Assembly: GCA_038211015.1 (NCBI GenBank)
Contig: JBBQVZ010000048.1
Location: 1-22,139, forward strand
DNA from: JBBQVZ01 sp038211015
GTDB lineage: Bacteria; Actinomycetota; UBA4738; HRBIN12
DNA: 22,139 nucleotides
Direction of reading: 5' to 3'
Numbering within the stretch: the first letter of the stretch is position 1; every line of letters begins with the position of its first letter. A program made the translations under genes and the position numbers. This document shows positions 1 through 6,278 of this stretch, one piece after another. The notes beneath the pieces were generated by a model. The model ran no database searches and was not told where the DNA came from. It saw nothing but the letters and a program-made list of their open reading frames with translations.

Positions 1-1
1 C

Positions 2-472
2 CTGCGGCTGGCGATCGAGGACTGGCCCGGTCACCCCCCGTACGAGGTGATCCATCATCCCGGCGCGGCGGCGGTCCTTCCGATCCTGCCGTCGAACGAG
101 GTGCTGCTGGTGAAGCAGTTCCGTCCTCCGGTTCGTCAGACGTTGACCGAGATCCCCGCCGGCCTGTTGGACGTGGAGGGCGAGGACGCGCTCACCTGCG
201 CCTCGCGCGAGCTGTTCGAGGAGACGGGATATCGGCACCGGGCGATCGAGTTCCTGGGTGGCTACTACGCCTCGCCCGGCTTCACCGACGAGTACGTGCA
301 CCTGTTCTGGGCGAGGACCGATGAAGAGCCCGCCGGCGAACCGGAGGAGGGGATCGAGGTCGTCCGGATGCCGTTCGGCCGGATGGTCGACGCCGCGCGT
401 GCCGGCCGGGTCCGCGACGTGAAGACCGCGGTCGCGCTGTTGATCGCCGCCGCACGGCCCCCGCTCCCATGA
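2..472 (+). CDS. NUDIX hydrolase, ADP-ribose pyrophosphatase type (5' truncated)
   Basis: The frame is open from base 2, so the gene begins before the window; the first internal GTG (47) is probably not the start, because the residues before it (LRLAIEDWPGHPPYEV) look like the strand that normally precedes the HPGA-AVLP segment of ADP-ribose pyrophosphatases. Visible family marks are the EIPAGLLD segment and the NUDIX helix RELFEETGY, with the upstream Glu seven residues before the Arg. The GLLD glycine sits one residue further away than in the strict NUDIX consensus, which I recall as usual for this subfamily. Known role of the family: hydrolysis of ADP-ribose to AMP and ribose 5-phosphate in the cytosol, using divalent metal. 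About 40-50 N-terminal residues are missing. In M. tuberculosis a NUDIX gene lies directly before xerD; here alanine dehydrogenase sits between them. Substrate is inferred from the motif only. Confidence 0.88.
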   Translation: MRLAIEDWPGHPPYEVIHHPGAAAVLPILPSNEVLLVKQFRPPVRQTLTEIPAGLLDVEGEDALTCASRELFEETGYRHRAIEFLGGYYASPGFTDEYVHLFWARTDEEPAGEPEEGIEVVRMPFGRMVDAARAGRVRDVKTAVALLIAAARPPLP

Positions 473-485
473 GCCCGTGCGAGCC

Positions 486-514
486 GTGGTCAGTGCGGGA
501 GGCTCCGGTACGCT
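486..514 (+). promoter_or_regulatory. Possible promoter of ald
   Basis: TACGCT at 509-514 fits the TAnnnT form of an actinobacterial -10 box; 17 bases upstream is GTGGTC, a poor -35. It lies in the 73-base gap between the NUDIX stop and the chosen ald start, and would give a leader of roughly 25 bases with the ribosome-binding site in it. Weak evidence. Confidence 0.25.
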
Positions 515-545
515 TGGCCGGTCGCCGGTCGACGAGGGGGCTTCG

Positions 546-1670
546 GTGATCGTCGGGATCCCGAAAGAGGTCAAGGACAACGAGTATCGGGTCGCGGCGA
601 CCCCCGAGGGTGTCCGCGAGCTGGTGCACGCGAGCCATCGGGTCGTGGTCGAGACGGGTGCGGGCGACGGCTCTGCGCTTCCCGACTCCGACTTCGCCTC
701 CGGGGGCGCCGAGATCCTCCCGGATGCCGACGCCGTCTTCGCGGCCGCCGACATGATCCTCAAGGTGAAGGAGCCCCAACCCCAGGAGTACGAGCGGTTC
801 CGCGAGGGGCAGATCCTGTTCACGTACCTCCACCTGGCAGCCGACGAGGGGCTCACGCGATTCCTGGCGGAGCGCGGGGTCGCCGCCGTCGCCTACGAGA
901 CGGTGCAGCTCCCGGACGGCCGCCTGCCGCTCCTCGCCCCGATGTCCGAGATCGCCGGGCGGATGGCCCCGCACTGCGGTGCGGCCAACCTCGAGCGGCC
1001 AAAGGGCGGTCGAGGTGTGCTCATGGGCGGCGCCTCCGGTGTGGCCCCTGCGCAGGTCGTGGTCCTTGGCGCCGGCATGGCGGGAACGAACGCCGCGTGG
1101 ATCGCCGCCGGGATGGAGGCGGAGGTCGCAATCGTCGACAGGAACGTCGACCGGTTGCGCTTCGTCGATCAGATCTGGCGGGGCCGGATCCAGACCGTGA
1201 TGTCCAGCCGGCTGGCCATCGAGCGGCTGGTGACACACGCGGACCTGGTGATCGGCGCGGTCCTGGTTCCGGGAGCGAAGGCGCCGCACCTGGTGACGGA
1301 GGACATGGTGGCGGGCATGCCTCCGGGAGCGGTCGTCGTGGACATCTCGATCGACCAGGGCGGCTGCTTCGCGACCTCCCACATGACGACGCACTCGAGT
1401 CCGACGTACATATCGCACGACGTCGTCCACTACTGCGTCGGCAACATGCCGGGAGCGGTCCCGCGCACCTCCACGTACGCGCTCACCAACGTCACGATTC
1501 CGTACGCGGTCGAGATCGCGAACGAGGGGTTGGAGGGCGCGATACGCAACGACGCGACGATGGCTCTCGGCGTGAACGTCTACGGAGGCCGCGTGACCAA
1601 CCCGGGCGTCGCGGAGGCGCACGCCATGCCGTTGACGCCGCTCGCCTCGCTCGTGGACGGGCTGGGCTGA
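546..1670 (+). CDS. ald: Alanine dehydrogenase
   Basis: Catalyses reversible NAD-dependent oxidative deamination of L-alanine to pyruvate and ammonia in the cytosol. The GTG at 546 is chosen because a strong GAGGGGG ribosome-binding site lies five bases upstream, and because the 374-residue product then has the family's catalytic residues at their standard numbers: Arg15, Lys75 (KVKEP), His96 (TYLHLA) and Asp270 (SIDQGG). An upstream GTG at 477 would add 23 unconserved residues. The NAD-binding loop GAGMAG is at about 175-180, with an acidic residue (IVDRN) at the end of the next strand. The gene sits between the NUDIX gene and xerD; it is not part of that pair in M. tuberculosis, so it looks like a lineage-specific insertion. 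It may link amino-acid nitrogen, NADH balance and glycine/alanine metabolism. Function is confident; physiological direction cannot be read from sequence. Confidence 0.96.
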   Translation: MIVGIPKEVKDNEYRVAATPEGVRELVHASHRVVVETGAGDGSALPDSDFASGGAEILPDADAVFAAADMILKVKEPQPQEYERFREGQILFTYLHLAADEGLTRFLAERGVAAVAYETVQLPDGRLPLLAPMSEIAGRMAPHCGAANLERPKGGRGVLMGGASGVAPAQVVVLGAGMAGTNAAWIAAGMEAEVAIVDRNVDRLRFVDQIWRGRIQTVMSSRLAIERLVTHADLVIGAVLVPGAKAPHLVTEDMVAGMPPGAVVVDISIDQGGCFATSHMTTHSSPTYISHDVVHYCVGNMPGAVPRTSTYALTNVTIPYAVEIANEGLEGAIRNDATMALGVNVYGGRVTNPGVAEAHAMPLTPLASLVDGLG

Positions 1671-1688
1671 GCGGCCGGCCGGCGGGCG

Positions 1689-2633
1689 ATGGCGGACACG
1701 CTCCCGATGTGGGCCGAACGGTACCTCGACCACCTCGCCGTCGAACGCGGCCTCTCGGCGAACACCCTCGCCGCGTATCGCCGCGACCTCCGCCGATACA
1801 TCGCGTTCTGCGAGCGGCGCGAGGTCGTCACGCCGGGAGATGTGGACGAGTCGACCATCCGGTCGTTCGTCGCGTCGATCTCGGCGTCGACCTGGGGCGA
1901 CGAGGAGCGCCCGTACAGCGCGCGCTCGGTCGCACGTGCGCTCTCATCGGTGCGATCGTTCCATCGATTCCTGCTGCGCGAGGGCGGTATCGATCGGGAC
2001 CCTGCCGCCGCCGTGATGCAGCCGAAGCTTCCGCGTTCGCTGCCGCATCCGCTCCCGGTCGAGGAAGTCTCGCGACTGCTGGAGGCTCCCGACACCTCGA
2101 CGCTCGCAGGGGTCCGGGACCATGCGATCCTCGAGGTCCTGTACGGGGCCGGTCTGCGCATCTCCGAGCTGGTGGGGTTGGACGTCGACGACGTCGATCT
2201 GGAGGAGGGGTTCGTCCGGGTCCTCGGCAAAGGGGGGAAGGAGCGGGAGGTCCCCCTGGGTGCGTTCGGCCGCGACGCGGTGACGGTCTATCTCACGCGG
2301 GCCCGACCGGCGTTCGCGTCCAAGGCCAGCCGCGCCGCGCTCTTCCTGAACCAGCGCGGCGGCCGGCTCACGCGACAGAGCTGCGCCCGGCTGCTCGCCG
2401 CCGGCGTCCATGCCGCGGGGATCGAGCGCCGCGTGACGCTCCACACGCTCCGCCATTCCTTCGCGACCCACCTGCTCGAAGGCGGTGCCGACGTCCGGGT
2501 GGTGCAAGAGTTGCTCGGCCACGCGAGCGTCGCCACCACCCAGATCTACACGTTGGTGACGAAAGATCACCTGCGTGAGGTGTACTACACGTCACATCCC
2601 CGCGCTCGGCGGGGGCGGACCCGAGGGAGCTGA
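1689..2633 (+). CDS. xerD: Tyrosine recombinase XerD
   Basis: Site-specific recombinase that, with XerC, resolves chromosome dimers at dif during division. The 314-residue protein has the N-terminal SAM-like core-binding domain (about 5-100; AERYLDHLAVERGLSANTL) and the C-terminal catalytic domain. All catalytic residues are visible: Arg157 (GLRISE), Lys181 (GKGGKER), His252 and Arg255 (HTLRH), His278 (LGHAS) and the nucleophile Tyr287 (TQIYT). Their spacing matches E. coli XerD (148/172/244/247/270/279) with an offset of eight or nine. The start is 18 bases after the ald stop and has only a weak ribosome-binding site. Position after the NUDIX gene and upstream of scpAB is the actinobacterial arrangement, which favours XerD over XerC or a phage integrase. 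Nothing nearby suggests a mobile element. Confidence 0.95.
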   Translation: MADTLPMWAERYLDHLAVERGLSANTLAAYRRDLRRYIAFCERREVVTPGDVDESTIRSFVASISASTWGDEERPYSARSVARALSSVRSFHRFLLREGGIDRDPAAAVMQPKLPRSLPHPLPVEEVSRLLEAPDTSTLAGVRDHAILEVLYGAGLRISELVGLDVDDVDLEEGFVRVLGKGGKEREVPLGAFGRDAVTVYLTRARPAFASKASRAALFLNQRGGRLTRQSCARLLAAGVHAAGIERRVTLHTLRHSFATHLLEGGADVRVVQELLGHASVATTQIYTLVTKDHLREVYYTSHPRARRGRTRGS

Positions 2634-2638
2634 GCCGG

Positions 2639-2986
2639 ATGGTCGAGGAGGAGCTCGTCGAGCGCATGCGTCTGGCGCTGACCGAGCAGCGCGCCCAACT
2701 TCGTCGCGAGATCGCGGAGCAGGGTGCCGATCCCGACAGCGACGACGTGTCGTTCGGCGACGACGCCGGGTTCTCGGACCGCTCGCACAGCACCCAGGAA
2801 CGCTCCCGCCTCATCTCCGTCGTGCAGTCGCTCCGATCCAACCTCGCCGAGGTCGAGCGGGCACTCGGTCGGATCGACACCGGCACGTACGGCACGTGCG
2901 AGCGATGCGGGAAGCCGATCGACCCCGCGCGCTTGGAGGCGCGGCCGTGGGCGCTGCTGTGCATGGACTGCAAGCAGAAGCGGTGA
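2639..2986 (+). CDS. DksA/TraR-family zinc-finger protein
   Basis: A 115-residue protein with an acidic, probably coiled-coil N-terminal part (about 1-78) and a C-terminal C4 zinc finger: Cys87-x2-Cys90 (CERCG) and Cys108-x2-Cys111 (CMDC), preceded by the GTYGTCERCGKPI segment typical of the DksA/TraR family. Members bind the RNA polymerase secondary channel and modulate initiation, but many short actinobacterial ones are uncharacterised, so the RNA polymerase role is an inference. The ribosome-binding site GAGGGAG lies nine bases before the ATG. The gene starts five bases after the xerD stop and ends four bases before deoB, so it is probably part of the same transcript. The acidic stretch DPDSDDVSFGDDAG at about 31-44 resembles the acidic tip region of such proteins. 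Confidence 0.88.
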   Translation: MVEEELVERMRLALTEQRAQLRREIAEQGADPDSDDVSFGDDAGFSDRSHSTQERSRLISVVQSLRSNLAEVERALGRIDTGTYGTCERCGKPIDPARLEARPWALLCMDCKQKR

Positions 2987-2990
2987 ATAG

Positions 2991-4178
2991 ATGAGCGGAT
3001 CCCTGGTGCCGCGCGTGCTCCTCGTCGTCTGCGATTCGTGGGGCGTGGGTGACGCCCCGGACGCGGGAACGTACGGCGATCTCGGCGCCGACACCCTCGG
3101 GAACACCGCCCGGACGGTCGGCGGCCTGCGTGCGCCCAACCTCGAGGCGCTCGGCCTCGGCCACCTCACCGCGATCGAAGGGGTGCCGGCCCGCGCCGAT
3201 GCCGGCTCGGCCCACGGCCGCGCGACCGAGCGCTCCGCCGGCAAGGACACGACCACGGGCCACTGGGAGATGATGGGGATCCTGCTCGATCGGCCGTTCC
3301 CGCTTTACCCCGAAGGGTTCCCGCCCGAGATCGTCGAGCCCTTCCAGGAGGCGATCGGTCACGAGATCCTGGGGAACGTCCCCGCTTCGGGCACCGAGAT
3401 CATCGCCGAGCTGGGGGAGGAGCACGTCCGCACCGGAAGGCCGATCGTCTACACGAGCGGTGACTCCGTCTTCCAGATCGCGACCCACAAGGACGTGGTG
3501 CCGTTGCCGACCCTCTACGAGTGGAGCCGCGTCGCTCGGCGCCTGCTCACCGGTGGGCACACGGTCGGGCGGGTCATCGCACGACCGTTCGAAGGGCCGG
3601 TGGGGGGGTTCGTCAGGTCGCCCGAGCGGCGGGACTTCGCCGTCCCGCCGCCGGGTCCTACGGCGCTCGACCGTCTCCAGGCGGCCGACGTGCCCGTGTA
3701 CGGGGTCGGGAAGATCCGCGACATCTTCTCCGGTCAGGGGGTCACCGAGGGCCGGTATTCGGATTCGAACGACCACGGGGTCGAGCTGACGCTCGACTAC
3801 CTGAAGCGGCCGTCCCCGGCGTTCATCTTGACGAACCTGGTCGACTTCGACTCCAAGTACGGGCATCGCAACGACCCCGCCGGGTACGCGAAGGCGATCG
3901 AGGCGTTCGATCGCCGGCTCCCGGACCTCATCGGCGCCCTCCGGGGCGGCATCCTGTTCATCACGGGCGATCACGGCTGCGACCCCACGTCTGCCTCGAC
4001 CGATCACACGAGGGAGCGGACGCCGCTCCTGGCAGCGGGGCTGCCGGGTGGGCCGTACGAGATCGGTACCCGCGGATCGTTCGGCGACCTGGGTCAGACG
4101 ATCGGGGGTCTCCTCGGGGTAGATGTCGAGGGTCTCGAGGGCGACAGCTTCGCCGACCGGATCGGGTTCGGCGCGTGA
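2991..4178 (+). CDS. deoB: Phosphopentomutase
   Basis: Interconverts (deoxy)ribose 1-phosphate and (deoxy)ribose 5-phosphate, linking nucleoside phosphorolysis to central metabolism. The 395-residue length is normal. Metal and catalytic motifs of the alkaline-phosphatase superfamily are visible: Asp15 (VCDSWGVGD), the phospho-threonine region GKDTTTGHWE (84-93), LVDFDSKYGHRND (282-294), ITGDHGCDP (323-331) and STDHTRER (335-342). It is followed by a pyrimidine-nucleoside phosphorylase, whose sugar 1-phosphate product is the DeoB substrate, so the two form a salvage pair. The ATG lies four bases after the preceding stop; the ribosome-binding site is weak (AGAAGCGG). The symbol rests on the family and the neighbour. 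Confidence 0.96.
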   Translation: MSGSLVPRVLLVVCDSWGVGDAPDAGTYGDLGADTLGNTARTVGGLRAPNLEALGLGHLTAIEGVPARADAGSAHGRATERSAGKDTTTGHWEMMGILLDRPFPLYPEGFPPEIVEPFQEAIGHEILGNVPASGTEIIAELGEEHVRTGRPIVYTSGDSVFQIATHKDVVPLPTLYEWSRVARRLLTGGHTVGRVIARPFEGPVGGFVRSPERRDFAVPPPGPTALDRLQAADVPVYGVGKIRDIFSGQGVTEGRYSDSNDHGVELTLDYLKRPSPAFILTNLVDFDSKYGHRNDPAGYAKAIEAFDRRLPDLIGALRGGILFITGDHGCDPTSASTDHTRERTPLLAAGLPGGPYEIGTRGSFGDLGQTIGGLLGVDVEGLEGDSFADRIGFGA

Positions 4179-4309
4179 TCGAGGTGGACCCCGTCTCGAG
4201 GTTGAGCTTCAGGTCGAAGGCCTGCTTCATGACGATCGACGCAGCGGCTGGACGTGCAGGTGAGGGTCACAACGAGCGCTCCCTGAGACAGGGGAGAGGC
4301 TGCGGATGA
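4175..4309 (+). CDS. Possible small ORF (44 codons) between deoB and pdp
   Basis: A GTG overlaps the deoB stop (GTGA, 4175-4178). The reading frame stays open until a TGA that overlaps the pdp ATG (ATGA, 4306-4309), so the ORF exactly tiles the gap with the overlap style used elsewhere in this gene cluster. The predicted product starts MIEVDPVSRLSFRSKACF and is not recognised. The first 20 or so codons all end in G or C, like real genes here; the second half does not. The same G/C-ending pattern would also arise from a reverse-strand frame (ATG at 4230), so codon use does not settle the strand. There is no good ribosome-binding site. It may be a real micro-protein, a remnant of a lost gene (cdd is often found here), or chance. 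Confidence 0.25.
   Translation: MIEVDPVSRLSFRSKACFMTIDAAAGRAGEGHNERSLRQGRGCG
4279..4299 (+). promoter_or_regulatory. Hairpin overlapping the pdp ribosome-binding site
   Basis: CCCTG (4281-4285) and CAGGG (4289-4293) pair around an AGA loop; an alternative register pairs CTCCCT with GGGGAG. The second arm contains the GGGGAGAGG Shine-Dalgarno sequence (4291-4299), which lies six bases before the pdp ATG. Folding could limit ribosome access unless translation arrives from upstream. The hairpin is seen directly; a regulatory effect is inference. Confidence 0.35.
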
Positions 4310-5634
4310 CCCTCGACGATCCCCGCGTGGTCGTGGCTGCCAAACGCGACGGACAGACCCTGGCTGCGGCTGACATCCAGGCTTTCGTCGAGGCCTACGC
4401 GACCGGAGGGGTCTCCGATGCGCTCGCGGCCGCGTTCCTCATGGCGAGCTTGCTCCAGGGGCTCGACGACGGCGAGACGCTCGCCCTGACCCGGGCGATG
4501 ATCGACTCCGGCGACACGGTGTCGTTCGGCGACCTCGGCCGGCCCACGGTGGACAAGCACTCCACGGGAGGCGTGGCCGACGGCGTCACGCTCGCGTTCG
4601 CGCCGATCGCCGCCGCGCTGGGGATGGCGGTGGCGAAGCTCTCGGGCCGCGGGTTGGGCCACACCGGCGGCACGCTCGACAAGCTCGAGTCGATCCCCGG
4701 ACTGAGTACCGATCTCTCGGCCGCAGAGATCGCCCGTCAGGTGACGGACGTCGGATGCGCCGTCGCCGCGCAGTCCGCGAACCTCGTTCCGGCCGACGGG
4801 AAGCTCTACGCCTTGCGGGACGCCACAGCCACCGTTCCCTCGGTCGCGCTGATCGCCGCCAGCGTCATGTCGAAGAAGCTGGCCGTGGAGACCGATCGGA
4901 TCCTGCTCGACGTGAAGGCGGGTTCGGGAGCGTTCATGAAGACGCCGGAGGAAGCCGAGGTCCTCGCGCGGGCGTGCCTGACGCTGGCGCGAGGATGGGG
5001 CCGTCCCGCCGAGGTCGCCGTCACGGACATGTCGCAGCCGCTCGGCGACGCCGTGGGCAACGCGCTCGACATCGTCGAAGCGGTGGGGCTCCTCCGAGGA
5101 ACGTTCCGCGGCAGGTTGCGGGAGCTGGCCGTGGCCTTCGCGGCGAGGGCGCTCGAGGCCACGGAAGGCGTCAACCACGACGAGGCCCTGGCACGGGCCG
5201 AGCGCGCGCTCGACAGCGGAGAGGCCCTCGAACGGTTCCGCGGGATGGTCGAGGCGCAGGGTGGCGACCCCCACGTGGTCGACGATCCGGAGGCCGTGCT
5301 CCCGAAGGCGCCCGTCGTCATCCCCATCGAAGCCGATCGAGACGGTACGCTCGCCGCCGTGGATGCTGAGGCGATCGGATCGGCGAGCGTCGCATTGGGG
5401 GCGGGGCGGATCCGTAAGGGCGACCCGATCGACCCCGCGGTCGGGATCGTCGTCCACAGCAAGATCGGCGACCTGTTGGTTCCCGGTGAGCGGCTCGGCG
5501 ACGTGCACGCTCGCTCGTCGGAGGACGCCGCAGAGGCGTCGCGGCGCGTGCTTGCGGCGTTCACCCTCACCGAGGACGTCGTGCAACCCCCTCCGCTCGT
5601 CTATCGCTGGATCGACGACGAGCCGACGCGGTGA
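4306..5634 (+). CDS. pdp: Pyrimidine-nucleoside (thymidine) phosphorylase
   Basis: Cleaves thymidine, uridine or deoxyuridine with phosphate, giving the free base and the sugar 1-phosphate used by DeoB. The 442-residue protein carries the family signature SGRGLGHTGGTLDKLE (113-128), the phosphate-binding KHSTGG (84-89), and Arg171, Ser186 and Lys190, which match the substrate-binding residues and numbers of E. coli thymidine phosphorylase. The C-terminal domain (from about 345) is the usual barrel-sandwich region with IGSASVALGAGRIRKGDPID. deoA (thymidine-only) and pdp (broad) cannot be separated with certainty from sequence; pdp is preferred because it is the common form in Gram-positives. 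A strong Shine-Dalgarno sequence sits in a hairpin just upstream. The stop overlaps the next start (GTGA), so the downstream membrane protein is probably translationally coupled. Confidence 0.93.
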   Translation: MTLDDPRVVVAAKRDGQTLAAADIQAFVEAYATGGVSDALAAAFLMASLLQGLDDGETLALTRAMIDSGDTVSFGDLGRPTVDKHSTGGVADGVTLAFAPIAAALGMAVAKLSGRGLGHTGGTLDKLESIPGLSTDLSAAEIARQVTDVGCAVAAQSANLVPADGKLYALRDATATVPSVALIAASVMSKKLAVETDRILLDVKAGSGAFMKTPEEAEVLARACLTLARGWGRPAEVAVTDMSQPLGDAVGNALDIVEAVGLLRGTFRGRLRELAVAFAARALEATEGVNHDEALARAERALDSGEALERFRGMVEAQGGDPHVVDDPEAVLPKAPVVIPIEADRDGTLAAVDAEAIGSASVALGAGRIRKGDPIDPAVGIVVHSKIGDLLVPGERLGDVHARSSEDAAEASRRVLAAFTLTEDVVQPPPLVYRWIDDEPTR

Positions 5635-6278
5635 CCGAGTTCCGTTTCGCTCTCTACCTGGCGGGATCGCTCCTCGTGGGGATGAGCGCACGCGAGTTCG
5701 CCCGGGCGTCCATGGCCTCGCGGCTGCACGACCCGACACCGCGACTGTGGGGACGCCTGACGTTCAGCCCGAAGGTGTGGTTCGAGCCGTTCGGCAGCGG
5801 CCTGCTTCCGGCCCTGATCCTGCTCTTGTGGGGTGTGGGGGCCGCGTTCCTCCCTCCGCCTGTCGCCTATGGCAAACCCGCACCCGTCGATCCCAACTTC
5901 TTCCGCAACCGGACTCGCGACACGGTATTCACGTCGCTTGCCGGCCCCGCCGCGAACCTGGCACTCGCGGCCGTCGGCGGGACGGCGATCAGAGCCGGGA
6001 TCACCGGTGATGTCGGCCTCGTCGCCCTCGCTTTCATGCTGGCGAACCTCTCGTTGATGATCTTCCACCTCGTCCCGATCCCCGGACTCGACGGCGCGAG
6101 GATGCTCGCGCTCGTGCTCCCGCCGCGTGCGGCGGAGGTCTACCGCAACGCGGACCAATACCTGCCGCTGATCGTGCTCATCGTGCTGTTCATCTTCGCG
6201 GGTCCGCTGATCTCGATCGTGAACTCGCTCACGGACTCGCTCTGCAACCTGCTCGCCGGGTTGCCATGCCCGCCGTAG
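5631..6278 (+). CDS. Site-2 protease-like (M50, YwhC-type) membrane protein lacking HExxH
   Basis: A 215-residue integral membrane protein with about four or five hydrophobic segments (about 6-18, 57-75, 101-122, 128-148, 178-198). Its layout follows short M50 proteases: the DPTPRLWGRLTFSPK segment (34-48), AYGKPAPVDPNFF (79-91), SLAGPAANLALA (102-113), a conserved Asn (139) and PIPGLDGARML (149-159) with the third metal-ligand Asp154. The active-site helix, however, reads AREFARA instead of HEFAHA: both zinc-binding histidines are Arg (Arg21, Arg25) while Glu22 remains. The usual HLDPIG is WFEPFG. It is therefore predicted to be catalytically inactive, perhaps a membrane-embedded binding or regulatory protein. 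The codons (CGC and CGG) make two independent sequencing errors unlikely. The start overlaps the pdp stop by four bases; the end overlaps the trpS ORF. Confidence 0.82.
   Translation: MTEFRFALYLAGSLLVGMSAREFARASMASRLHDPTPRLWGRLTFSPKVWFEPFGSGLLPALILLLWGVGAAFLPPPVAYGKPAPVDPNFFRNRTRDTVFTSLAGPAANLALAAVGGTAIRAGITGDVGLVALAFMLANLSLMIFHLVPIPGLDGARMLALVLPPRAAEVYRNADQYLPLIVLIVLFIFAGPLISIVNSLTDSLCNLLAGLPCPP

Noticed and set aside
477..545. Longer ald start at GTG 477
   Set aside because: It adds 23 residues, moves catalytic residues off their standard numbers, and ignores the strong ribosome-binding site before 546.
282..1733. Long minus-strand ORF (483 codons) opposite ald
   Set aside because: Rich in Arg, Asp, Val and His without domain-like segments; it mirrors the plus-strand gene whose catalytic residues are all identified. 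GC bias creates such frames.
1097..2578. Long plus-strand ORF (493 codons) spanning ald and xerD in another frame
   Set aside because: Arg/Gly-rich, no motifs, overlaps two certain genes.
3961..4230. Minus-strand ORF starting MKQAFDLKLNLETGS in the deoB-pdp gap
   Set aside because: Its first 20 codons look gene-like, but it then runs antisense through deoB and becomes Arg/Ser-rich. Kept only as an alternative explanation for the gap's codon signature.
4207..4237. Split match to 15534-15551: GAGCTTCAGG and ACGATCGA occur in both gaps, with 17 extra bases between them here
   Set aside because: A rough count of chance 10-mer plus nearby 8-mer matches in 22 kb at this GC content gives a value not far below one, so it is not evidence of a repeat family.
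4267..5739. Minus-strand ORF (490 codons) opposite pdp
   Set aside because: Shadow of pdp, whose substrate residues match E. coli numbering; low-complexity composition.
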